DNA from: Treponema sp. Marseille-Q4130
GTDB taxonomy: Bacteria > Spirochaetota > Spirochaetia > Treponematales > Treponemataceae
Direction: 5' to 3'
Assembly (NCBI RefSeq): GCF_014334325.1
Contig: NZ_JACSET010000002.1
Span: 342,699 to 406,698, forward strand
Length of the DNA: 64,000 nucleotides
In this document: positions 53,521-60,977 of the stretch, piece after piece
Layout of the letters: the number at the start of each line of letters is the position of its first letter
Numbering within the stretch: the stretch's first letter is position 1
Translations under genes and position numbers: made by a program
Notes under the pieces: model-generated
Database searches by the model: none
The model's input: the letters and a program-made list of their open reading frames with translations, nothing else
What the model was told of the DNA's origin: nothing

Positions 53521-53536
53521 ATCGGTGTATCCTCGA

Positions 53537-53863
53537 TCAGTTGATGATAAGGAATCCGATCAAAAAGCCCCAGAGACAGATACCTTCGGCAAGACCGACG
53601 AAGGGAAGCGCTTTTCCCGAAAGGTTCGCGTTTTCGCTCATCGCGCCCATAGCAGCCGCTCCGATTTTGCCGACGGCCATACCGCCGCCGATACACGCGA
53701 TACCGACCGCAAGCGCCGCAGCGATGTAGCGGATGCCGCCGCTCACGGAAGCTTTCGATTCCACGGCAGGTGCGCTCTGCGTTTCATTTGAAGACTGCGC
53801 GAAAAGCGCGCCGACCGAAAAAATTGCCGAAAGAACGGCAACCGCGATAAGTTTTTTATACAT
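53537..53863 (-). CDS. atpK: V-type ATPase proteolipid subunit K
   Basis: A 108-residue rotor subunit with an unusual N-terminal part: residues 1-22 look like a signal peptide (LIAVAVLSAIFSVGALFA), followed by a polar segment to about 42. Two membrane helices follow, with the single ion-carrying Glu in FVGLAEGICLWGF. This is a two-helix form, unlike the four-helix NtpK of Enterococcus. Whether it carries H+ or Na+ cannot be told. A 137-bp gap before it carries a hairpin repeat. Confidence 0.9.
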   Translation of the reverse strand: MYKKLIAVAVLSAIFSVGALFAQSSNETQSAPAVESKASVSGGIRYIAAALAVGIACIGGGMAVGKIGAAAMGAMSENANLSGKALPFVGLAEGICLWGFLIGFLIIN

Positions 53864-53955
53864 AGAAACTCCCGTTTTCGGATATCATCAGCATCCGAAA
53901 AAGTTTTAATCATGCGCGTGCTTCGAAGCGCAGAACCTTACTCCGACGTTTCCGG

Positions 53956-53996
53956 CAAGCGCACGCTATATATTCGAGTCTGCAACGCAAACTCAT
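53956..53996 (-). repeat. Leader hairpin repeat, copy C (diverged)
   Basis: On the minus strand the hairpin GAGTTTGC-GTT-GCAGACTC (53995-53975 region) is followed by AATATATAGCGTGCGC, the same order of hairpin and GCG/TGTGCG-like tail as copies A and B. It lies 112 bp before the atpK start and points towards it, between subunits I and K. Confidence 0.5.
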
Positions 53997-54004
53997 GAGG
54001 CAGC

Positions 54005-55996
54005 CTATTGCACGGCGCCCTGTTTATACGTAAAGCAAAACGGCGAAAACTCGACACCCGTTTCATTGAAAAACTTCGAAAAGAATTCGTAGTATTGCAG
54101 ACGCACGACTTGGATCGCGACGATCATGCCTTCGAGCACAATGACGAGCGCGTTTCCGAGCACCGTTACGATGATACCGCCCGGAGAGCCGATCATGTCG
54201 GCGAGCATCGAAATGACGAACGCGAGCACCGCGTGCGCAAGCGCAAACGCACCGACGCGCAAAAAGCTCACCGAATTCGAAAGGTAGGTCGAAATCACTT
54301 CGATGAGTTCGACGACGCCCGAAATGACGAGCGCACCGATGCCGTTTTCGGCGATGGGACGCTCTCCGTCAACGAGGCGCTCGAAAGGTTCTCCGAATGC
54401 GGCAAAAAACATGAGCACGCCGATCACGATAAAGTCGAAGCGCGACGCCGTTTGATGGAAAAACAAAACGCGTACGACGAGCGCGACGATGTACCAAAAA
54501 AAGCACGCGCCGGCAAGTCCCGTCTTTCCGAAAAGCGCGCGGCCGGGTTTTCGCACGATGAATTTATTCGTAATATTGATTATTAAGCCGATCGTATTGA
54601 TGAGAAAGCCGACGGCGATCGCAACGCCGAACATCGCGAACATCGCCGACGTGTCGGTTCCCGACGGCATGAGCTTTATGATGGGCGCATGCGGCTTTCC
54701 GAAAAATCCCGTCACCCAATATGCAAAGGGTTCGAGCAGCGTTTCGTTCGTAAAAAACTCGCCCGTCAAAAGCCCCATGATCATACTGCTCACTCCGACT
54801 GCGATAAAGACGGGAGCGGATCTGTTGTACGAACCGATGCGCAGGATCCGTCTTTCGAGCAAAAGACCGAGCAAAAATATAACAAGACCCTGTCCGAAAT
54901 CTCCGAACATGATACCGAACAAAAGCGTAAAAAAGAGCGCAACGAAGGGCGTCGGATCGATCGTACCGTAGACGGGAGCGCCGTAACTGAAGAGCATGCG
55001 CTCGAAGCCTTTGACGAATTTCCGATGATGCACTTCGACCGGCACCTGCTCTTTTCCGTTTATGACCGACGGCACTTCGGACGGCAGATATTCGCGGATA
55101 GCGATCCGCCCCTCCGTCAGTTCGTCGAGTTCTTTCATCATCGCTTTGCTGTCGCGGGATGAAACCCAGCCGGTCAAGCGGTAGACGAGTTCGGTCGACT
55201 GCAGCTTCGATTCGACGTCCTGAATCTGCATGCCGATCGAAAACGCGCCCAGGAGCGCGAGCAGTTTTTCACGGTGCGTTTCGGCAAAATTGCTGCGCTC
55301 TTTTTCCAGTGCGGCGACCTTTTGCGCGGCGGCACTTTTTTCGTTTTTGAGACCGGCAAGCACATCGTCGGGGATCCCTTTAAAATCCTGAGGGATTTCC
55401 ATATTGACGAAATTGAATTTTTTCAATTCCGTGTCGAGAGCAAAGCGTCCCTTTTTCGAAGACGCCGCGAGGATGCGCGAATTGTCGTTGCCGAGCGGAA
55501 TGACGACAGCCCGCTCCCCGACCGCATCTTTAAGCGCTTCAAACAACGTCGGATCGATTTTGCCGATCCTCAGCGAAAGGAACGAAAGATGTTCGAGTTC
55601 CGAATACGACGCTTTCAAATTCGAAAATGCGAGCGCTTCTTTATACGCGTCGTCGACACGCTTGGCTTCTTCGATGCTTACGGTAACGCGATGCTTCAAA
55701 TCGTCGACCGCGGCAAGCAGTTTTGCCGCCTCGTCCCTGTCCGCATCGGAAGGTGCGCTGCACGATCGCCCGTCGTCCGTTCTGTCTGGAACGGCGAGAA
55801 AGATGCGCGCGCGCTGGAGATTGTCGAAAAATTCTTTGTCCGCGTTTTTAAAAGCGTCGGAAGGAGAAGCGTCTCCATCGCGCAGTTTTGTCTGAAACTG
55901 AAAGTTACCCTTTTTGCCGAGATATTCGATCACTTTTGAAATATCCTGCCGGAGCGTCATAAGCTCTATGAGCCTCATTTCAGTCGTTCGTGCCAT
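54005..55996 (-). CDS. atpI: V-type ATPase subunit I
   Basis: A 663-residue stator subunit. Residues 1-330 are a soluble coiled-coil half that docks on the peripheral stalk; residues 340-650 contain seven or eight membrane helices with TPFVALFFTLLFGIMFGDFG and SFLRVGAFALAHAVLAF, including the Arg that faces the rotor. It starts at 55996 and is preceded by subunit C. Confidence 0.94.
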   Translation of the reverse strand: MARTTEMRLIELMTLRQDISKVIEYLGKKGNFQFQTKLRDGDASPSDAFKNADKEFFDNLQRARIFLAVPDRTDDGRSCSAPSDADRDEAAKLLAAVDDLKHRVTVSIEEAKRVDDAYKEALAFSNLKASYSELEHLSFLSLRIGKIDPTLFEALKDAVGERAVVIPLGNDNSRILAASSKKGRFALDTELKKFNFVNMEIPQDFKGIPDDVLAGLKNEKSAAAQKVAALEKERSNFAETHREKLLALLGAFSIGMQIQDVESKLQSTELVYRLTGWVSSRDSKAMMKELDELTEGRIAIREYLPSEVPSVINGKEQVPVEVHHRKFVKGFERMLFSYGAPVYGTIDPTPFVALFFTLLFGIMFGDFGQGLVIFLLGLLLERRILRIGSYNRSAPVFIAVGVSSMIMGLLTGEFFTNETLLEPFAYWVTGFFGKPHAPIIKLMPSGTDTSAMFAMFGVAIAVGFLINTIGLIINITNKFIVRKPGRALFGKTGLAGACFFWYIVALVVRVLFFHQTASRFDFIVIGVLMFFAAFGEPFERLVDGERPIAENGIGALVISGVVELIEVISTYLSNSVSFLRVGAFALAHAVLAFVISMLADMIGSPGGIIVTVLGNALVIVLEGMIVAIQVVRLQYYEFFSKFFNETGVEFSPFCFTYKQGAVQ

Positions 55997-56025
55997 ATTT
56001 TACCTTCTCGCTATTTGCTGCAACA

Positions 56026-57051
56026 TCATGATCGGGCTTTCGCCGCCACTCCCGCAATCTTCATCGCTTCTTCCGCGCCGACATTGAGGCGGATGCTTTC
56101 CGCCGCCGTCCGTATGATATCGCATTCGTGCTGCTTTATCTTAAACCACGAAATAAGCACGACATCGGTCAGCGGATATCGATGGAAGAGACGTTCGGCG
56201 CGGCGATTTATGTCGGCTTTACACGCATCTTCCATCCAGCGCGGATCGAGTTTCCACACAGCTCCCTCTTCGTGAGGATTGAGCAGCGGCGCATACTGCC
56301 AGTCCTTCCAATCGGCGTACGTATCCGTCGCTTTGTCGAGGATCGCGATCGCAGGAGCGGCAAGCGGATCGGACGATTCGCGGCCGTCGTCCGCATACGC
56401 GAGGTGCGTCAATATCTCGTCCTTTTTCATATCGTAGTACACTTTCAAACGGAGCGCCCACACGATATTTTGCATAACATAGTAATGCGTAAAAAAATCG
56501 ACGACGGGCTTTTTAATTTCTCCGCGCACTTCGTTTACGCACTGCCACATGAGCTTGACGTATTGACTGTCGAGCTTTGCATTGACGATGTGCTGCTCGT
56601 GGATATCGGGCACCGAATCGTACCACGCAAACGGAGTCCCCTTCGTGATCGAAGCGATATTCGGCCACGCTTTATAATCGAGCATACCGTATGAGCCGAG
56701 CGCAGAGAGGTGCGGTATCTTTTCTTCTTTTAAGCACAACGCCGCGCTTATCGTCTTTAAATTTTCAACGACGTAAAAGTACAAAAGGTCAGTCAGAATG
56801 GCATGAGGTTTATCGTACATTTCGACGAGCGAAATATACTGCGCCAAAAAACGATCTTCCGCTTCTTCCTCCAATTTTTCGCCGAGCATAGTCTGCGGGA
56901 TAAGCGGCACTTCCGTACCGAACACGAGTGTCCACAATTCGGGAAGCGTCTTTACGGCAAACAGAGCTGAAGCTCTCTCGCCGACAAAGGCTTTTCGGAG
57001 CATTCCCGCAGCTTTAGCGTTTACATAAGAAGCAGCACCGGAGTATTCCAT
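56026..57051 (-). CDS. V-type ATPase subunit C (AC39 type)
   Basis: A 341-residue protein of the AC39 family that joins rotor and central stalk. It is mainly helical; segments such as YSGAASYVNAKAAGMLRKAF and FYVVENLKTISAALCLK fit subunit C. Position between the small stalk subunit and subunit I agrees. Confidence 0.85.
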   Translation of the reverse strand: MEYSGAASYVNAKAAGMLRKAFVGERASALFAVKTLPELWTLVFGTEVPLIPQTMLGEKLEEEAEDRFLAQYISLVEMYDKPHAILTDLLYFYVVENLKTISAALCLKEEKIPHLSALGSYGMLDYKAWPNIASITKGTPFAWYDSVPDIHEQHIVNAKLDSQYVKLMWQCVNEVRGEIKKPVVDFFTHYYVMQNIVWALRLKVYYDMKKDEILTHLAYADDGRESSDPLAAPAIAILDKATDTYADWKDWQYAPLLNPHEEGAVWKLDPRWMEDACKADINRRAERLFHRYPLTDVVLISWFKIKQHECDIIRTAAESIRLNVGAEEAMKIAGVAAKARS

Positions 57052-57065
57052 ACGCGCGCCGTCCG

Positions 57066-57377
57066 TCAGTTTGCCGCAAGCAGCGTATCGAGCAGCTTGT
57101 AAAAAGCTCCGGTATCCTGTGTCGTATTTTGAATTTCGGATCGATATGCGGCGATCGTCTCCGCGTGTTTTTCGTCAATCGCTTTCGTCTGCGCCTGATA
57201 GTCGCTTTCGAATTTTGCCAAGATTTCGTCGTGTTGTTTTTTATAATCGCTTTCCGCTTCGGCGCGGTACGCGGCGAGGCGCTTATCGGCTTCGGCCTGC
57301 GCATCGGACGTCAAACCCGATGCACGCTTTTCCACTTCAAGCAGATGATTGATAACGTTGACTTCGCTTTCGGACAT
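57066..57377 (-). CDS. V-type ATPase small coiled-coil subunit (G/H)
   Basis: A 103-residue protein with one continuous charged helix (about 15-85) rich in Ala, Glu and Lys, starting VNVINHLLEVEKRASGL. This is the size and shape of peripheral-stalk subunit H/G (AhaH), which pairs with E. It is the first V-ATPase gene of the operon and starts 3 bp after the PtsN-like gene. Confidence 0.75.
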   Translation of the reverse strand: MSESEVNVINHLLEVEKRASGLTSDAQAEADKRLAAYRAEAESDYKKQHDEILAKFESDYQAQTKAIDEKHAETIAAYRSEIQNTTQDTGAFYKLLDTLLAAN

Positions 57378-57380
57378 AGA

Positions 57381-57845
57381 CTACCCCTGTAACGACATTT
57401 CAAAATTACATACGGCGTCGAATATTTCCTGCGGCGTCTTTTTTTCCAGAATTGTTTTTAAAAAATCGGGTGCCTGCAAAAGGTTCGCGACATCCTTCAT
57501 CGTCTGGAGATGCGATTCCGTATCGCCCTCGGCGAAGAGCATCATGATGATAAAATTGACGGGACTGCCGTCGAGTGAATCGTATTCGACTCCGGTACGG
57601 CTCAAACCCAACGCCAAAGCCGTGCCGCGCACCGAAGCGCACTGCGCGTGAGGAACGGCGATACCGGGGATGATTCCGGTAGTCTGCTGCGCTTCCCTCT
57701 GCATGAGCGCATCCAGCGCACCCTGCCGATCGACTGAGGGCTGGGATGCAACGACCATTTCGAGCATCTCTTCAAACACTTCGTCTTTTTCCGTGCTTTC
57801 CAAATCGGCTTTGATATTCGCGGGAGTGAGTAAATGACTTAACAT
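57381..57845 (-). CDS. PtsN-like EIIA domain protein
   Basis: A 154-residue mannitol/fructose-type EIIA protein. The phosphorylated histidine is in GIAVPHAQCASVRG and the region VNFIIMMLFAEGDTESHLQ is typical. In organisms with few sugar PTS genes such proteins serve as regulators. It sits between secG (18 bp) and the V-ATPase genes and may link energy state to proton pumping; that is inference. Confidence 0.85.
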   Translation of the reverse strand: MLSHLLTPANIKADLESTEKDEVFEEMLEMVVASQPSVDRQGALDALMQREAQQTTGIIPGIAVPHAQCASVRGTALALGLSRTGVEYDSLDGSPVNFIIMMLFAEGDTESHLQTMKDVANLLQAPDFLKTILEKKTPQEIFDAVCNFEMSLQG

Positions 57846-57863
57846 CGCTTATCTCCTCTCAAA

Positions 57864-58244
57864 TCACTGCTGCGGTTCGACCGCTACGCTTCCGGCATTG
57901 TCCGCCGAACCTTGAGTATCGGATGTCTTCCACCAATCGTTCGACTGCGTATCGGCAGGAGACGTACCCTGCTGCACTGTCCCTGAAGGAACGAGATTTT
58001 GTTCGAGGCGCGGCCGCTTGTTCAGCAGCGCGAGGGCCAATGCAAACACGAAGAAAAGCACGACAAGCACGAAAGTCGTCCTCGTCAGAATATTTGCAGA
58101 ATGAGAACCGAATGCCGTCGTTCCGCGTCCGCCCAAAAGGCCGCCCATGCCGCTCGAACCGTCATCCTGCACGAGAATGATAAGGATAAGCAACGCGCAC
58201 GCAATGATAAATGCGACGAGCAGAATTACACGAATAGCACCCAT
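57864..58244 (-). CDS. secG: Protein translocase subunit SecG
   Basis: A 126-residue SecG. Two membrane helices (about 5-24 and 55-75) flank LVQDDGSSGMGGLLGGRG, the family signature, followed by TAFGSHSANILTRTT. The polar C-terminal tail of about 50 residues (Gln, Ser and Thr rich) is longer than usual. ATG 58244 has GGGAG nine bases before it. First gene of the secG-ptsN-V-ATPase transcript. Confidence 0.92.
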   Translation of the reverse strand: MGAIRVILLVAFIIACALLILIILVQDDGSSGMGGLLGGRGTTAFGSHSANILTRTTFVLVVLFFVFALALALLNKRPRLEQNLVPSGTVQQGTSPADTQSNDWWKTSDTQGSADNAGSVAVEPQQ

Positions 58245-58307
58245 TTTATATACTCCCGTAAACAAATCCCCGCAGAAAAGCGGAGAGACAATATCGATTG
58301 TTTTAGT

Positions 58308-58336
58308 ATATTAACCTAATTGTGCACTTTGGTCAA
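58308..58336 (-). promoter_or_regulatory. Promoter of the secG/V-ATPase operon
   Basis: On the minus strand TTGACC (58336-58331), 17-base spacer and TAATAT (58313-58308). The leader to secG would be about 57 bases with a clear ribosome site. Confidence 0.6.
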
Positions 58337-58484
58337 TCGGAAACTCGGAGATTCGGAGATTCTCGGGGTAGAAAAGTATTATCTTTCGATGGCTCATAAA
58401 TCCTTACGATTTGCTATTATTTTTGAATAAAAATTGTTTTCCGTATGTATTCCATATTTTTAATTTTTTTAGTATCTTGATCTT

Positions 58485-58682
58485 ATGCTTTTAGAAAAAT
58501 TACATGAAATAATTTCTGATCGCAATATAAAACAAAAAGATATTTGCGAAGCTTTAAAATTATCGCAAAGTTATACAAGTGAATTACTGAGAGGGAAAAA
58601 AGAATTCTCATTGGGTTTATTCGAAAAACTTTGTGAATTTTTAAATATAGAAATAAAAATCATTGACAAATATCGCAAATAG
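58485..58682 (+). CDS. Cro/CI-type helix-turn-helix regulator
   Basis: A 65-residue XRE-family protein made of little more than the DNA-binding domain; the helix-turn-helix is KQKDICEALKLSQSYTSELL. Its stop lies inside the promoter of the methyltransferase that follows. Size and position are those of a restriction-modification controller. A weak promoter (TTGAAT-17-TGTATT, 58423-58451) may drive it. Base composition is AT-rich like the two genes that follow. Confidence 0.8.
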   Translation: MLLEKLHEIISDRNIKQKDICEALKLSQSYTSELLRGKKEFSLGLFEKLCEFLNIEIKIIDKYRK

Positions 58683-58691
58683 CGATATTAT
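58663..58691 (+). promoter_or_regulatory. Methyltransferase promoter with operator in its spacer
   Basis: TTGACA (58663-58668), 17-base spacer, TATTAT (58686-58691). A perfect inverted repeat AATATCGC-5-GCGATATT (58669-58689) fills the spacer. The predicted start of transcription (about 58698) is within two bases of the ATG at 58700. The regulator encoded just upstream is the likely ligand. Confidence 0.75.
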
Positions 58692-58699
58692 ATCATCGG

Positions 58700-60028
58700 A
58701 TGAAACAAATGACAGAGCTTGAAAAGTTAATTAAGAATTCTTTGCAAAAGTTTCTGAATGAAGATGAATTGTACTATAGGCCAAATACATTAGAAGAATG
58801 GGAAAATACTTGGGATTTTGGAAAATTTGATCCAAATATTTATAATCACGGATTGCATCAATATCCAGCACGCTTTATTCCCCAGTTAGTCAGAAAGATT
58901 ATAAAAACATTTGTTTCAAAGGATGCTTCCGTATTAGATATTTTTTCAGGTTCAGGAACAACTTTACTTGAATGTAAATATTTAGGAATAAAAAATGCTT
59001 ACGGAATTGAATTGAATCCTTTTGCCATATTTATGACAAAAACAAAATTGCAAGATTTAGATGAAAATATTGCAATTGAAGAAATAAAAAAAATTGAAAA
59101 TAAATTTTCAGACAAATCTTATAAATTCTCATTAATTAGTTTTAAAAATATCGAATTTTGGTATTCAAAAGCAGCAATTTCGTCATTATCAAAACTTTTT
59201 GATATTATTTCAAAAATTGTTGATGAAAAAATCAAGGATTTCTATCTTCTCGTACTCTGTGAAATTTCACGCAGAACTTCATTTCTTGACCACGGTGGAT
59301 TTAAAATGTACCGCTCAAAGATAAAAATAAATAACTATTTTGAACCGGATGTTTGGAATGAATTTTTTAAAACCGCACAAAGGAATTTTGAATTACTAAA
59401 AAAAAATAATAAAATTACAGGAAATAATAAAACAAGACAAACTCTTATTTATGGTGATTCGAGAATCATCCATTCGGAAATTCCAGAACATTCTATAGAT
59501 TTAATCTTAACCTCTCCCCCTTATGGAGATTCAAAAACAACTGTAGCTTATGGACAATATTCTCGATTGCCGTGGCAATGGCTTTCACAAAAAGATGATA
59601 TTATCCAACTAGATAGAAGTTTACTTGGCGGAAATACAAAAAATATTGATATGTCTATTTTAAAATTATCTAATAAACTCACAGAACAATCTGAAGAAAT
59701 TGCAAAAGTCGACAATAGTAAAAGGGTTAATGATGTCATTGCGTTTTACACTGATTTATATTCAACATTAACTTCTGCAAATCATTATATAAAAAGGGGC
59801 GGATATTTTATTTTGGTTACAGGAAACAGAACTGTAAAAAAAGTATATCTAAGGACTGATATTATTATTACCGAATTTGCAAAAACGCTCGGTTATTCTG
59901 CCGAAAAAATTTATTCTCGAAATATTATGAATAAACGAATGGCATATAAAAACAGCCCTACCAATGAAAAAGGCAAGACCGTTCATACAATGATGACTGA
60001 AAATATTATCGTCTTGAAAAAGCTCTAA
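58700..60028 (+). CDS. Type II DNA methyltransferase, probably N4-cytosine
   Basis: A 442-residue enzyme. The AdoMet site LDIFSGSGTT (residues 79-88) precedes a long variable region, and the catalytic motif TSPPYG is at 271-276. The SPPY form is usual for N4-cytosine methyltransferases, and the motif order (I before IV) fits the alpha-type group. Partnership with a MvaI/BcnI-type endonuclease, whose relatives cut CCWGG or CCSGG and are protected by m4C, agrees. No ribosome site precedes the ATG. The gene ends in a 4-bp overlap with the convergent endonuclease gene. Codons and composition are AT-rich, unlike the V-ATPase genes. Confidence 0.85.
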   Translation: MKQMTELEKLIKNSLQKFLNEDELYYRPNTLEEWENTWDFGKFDPNIYNHGLHQYPARFIPQLVRKIIKTFVSKDASVLDIFSGSGTTLLECKYLGIKNAYGIELNPFAIFMTKTKLQDLDENIAIEEIKKIENKFSDKSYKFSLISFKNIEFWYSKAAISSLSKLFDIISKIVDEKIKDFYLLVLCEISRRTSFLDHGGFKMYRSKIKINNYFEPDVWNEFFKTAQRNFELLKKNNKITGNNKTRQTLIYGDSRIIHSEIPEHSIDLILTSPPYGDSKTTVAYGQYSRLPWQWLSQKDDIIQLDRSLLGGNTKNIDMSILKLSNKLTEQSEEIAKVDNSKRVNDVIAFYTDLYSTLTSANHYIKRGGYFILVTGNRTVKKVYLRTDIIITEFAKTLGYSAEKIYSRNIMNKRMAYKNSPTNEKGKTVHTMMTENIIVLKKL

Positions 60029-60768
60029 TTTTCTTCAACTAATACATTCTTAGCCTTAAACATCTTATCAAGATATTGTTCTTGAATTCTAAAACCCGTA
60101 CCATGATCATGTGGGCTACCGTCGGAATATTGACCAATACGAATATCAACTTTTAAAACTCCTTCTCTAAGAAGATTTAGCATATTTTCAAAACTAAAAT
60201 CATATAATTCCCAAGCCGTATGAAATTTAAATTCTTCATCCGATTTATCATATCCAGTGAAAATTGAATCTGCGAATACATGAATAAGGCGGTATCTATA
60301 TTTTTTCAAAAATGCTTGTTCTAATTCTAAAGCATCCCAATATGCAGGTTCATTTCCATGATTATCAACTATTGAAATTTTATTTGGGTAACAGTTTATT
60401 TTTAAAGCTTTACCTGTATTTCCTAATGATGAAAAAACTTGGGCGTTTAATGTCGAATGTAAGACTTTTTCTCTATTTTTATAATTATCAGTCATAAAAC
60501 CATAAGTTTCCAGCAAAAACGAATTCACTTTTTGCGGCTTGGGAGTTTTTGTAAACAATGTAAGCATACTATTCGCTGAAGACCTCATCGCTTTTAATTC
60601 GTAATCACCAAAGTCAGGTCCATCTATATTGTTCTCCGGTATTTCAAGCAAATCTTCAAGAGTTTTCCCTATACCGGTAGGACCCGCTCTATGAGTTTTT
60701 ACCCAACCCATTTTTGTAATTTTTGTAAACTTTTCAACAAATTCTTCTAAATTTTTGGGAACAGACAT
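60025..60768 (-). CDS. MvaI/BcnI-family restriction endonuclease
   Basis: A 247-residue monomeric nuclease. The N-terminal region HRAGPTGIGKTLEDLLEIPE and the catalytic stretch D52-x4-E57-x-K59 (in GPDFGDYELKA) match the MvaI and BcnI fold, in which a single chain nicks each strand in turn within CCNGG-type sites. The exact recognition base cannot be read from sequence. It has its own ribosome site (AGAGG) and lies opposite to the methyltransferase, tail to tail, so expression of the two is controlled separately. Confidence 0.88.
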   Translation of the reverse strand: MSVPKNLEEFVEKFTKITKMGWVKTHRAGPTGIGKTLEDLLEIPENNIDGPDFGDYELKAMRSSANSMLTLFTKTPKPQKVNSFLLETYGFMTDNYKNREKVLHSTLNAQVFSSLGNTGKALKINCYPNKISIVDNHGNEPAYWDALELEQAFLKKYRYRLIHVFADSIFTGYDKSDEEFKFHTAWELYDFSFENMLNLLREGVLKVDIRIGQYSDGSPHDHGTGFRIQEQYLDKMFKAKNVLVEEN

Positions 60769-60786
60769 TATTTTCCTCTCTCAAAC

Positions 60787-60849
60787 TTATCGGATCAGGG
60801 ATTCCGCATTTATAGATAAAAATATGCGAAATCCTTGATTATCGGATAA
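60787..60849. repeat. Imperfect long inverted repeat ahead of the endonuclease gene
   Basis: The arm starting TTATCGGATCAGGGATTCCGC (60787 on) pairs, with a few mismatches and a two-base gap, with 60821-60849. The stem of about 26 bp has an AT-rich loop. It lies 19 bp upstream of the endonuclease start on the minus strand and overlaps the stop codon of a 43-codon reading frame. It could delay or reduce endonuclease expression. Confidence 0.6.
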
Positions 60850-60970
60850 TTTTATATTCCTTAACCATTTGTATTGTCCTTATAAGCAAAATAATAGAAA
60901 TCAATATATCGCCGCTTTGTCCGGTACCTTTTGACACTTCAAAATCGTCCGCGCATTCCAACACACCCAT
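60839..60970 (-). CDS. Possible 43-residue peptide
   Basis: An ATG at 60970, five bases after GAGG and 8 bp beyond the stop of the preceding gene, opens a frame of 43 codons. The product begins MGVLECADDFEVSKGTG and has a short hydrophobic segment (DILISIILLI). It may be translated by coupling with the gene before it or may be a remnant of a longer gene. No family is recognised. Confidence 0.35.
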   Translation of the reverse strand: MGVLECADDFEVSKGTGQSGDILISIILLIRTIQMVKEYKIIR

Positions 60971-60977
60971 AATAACC

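Noticed and set aside
58430-58484. Classical C-box ahead of the restriction-modification regulator
   Set aside because: No GACT...AGTC-type paired sites could be found; the only clear operator is before the methyltransferase.
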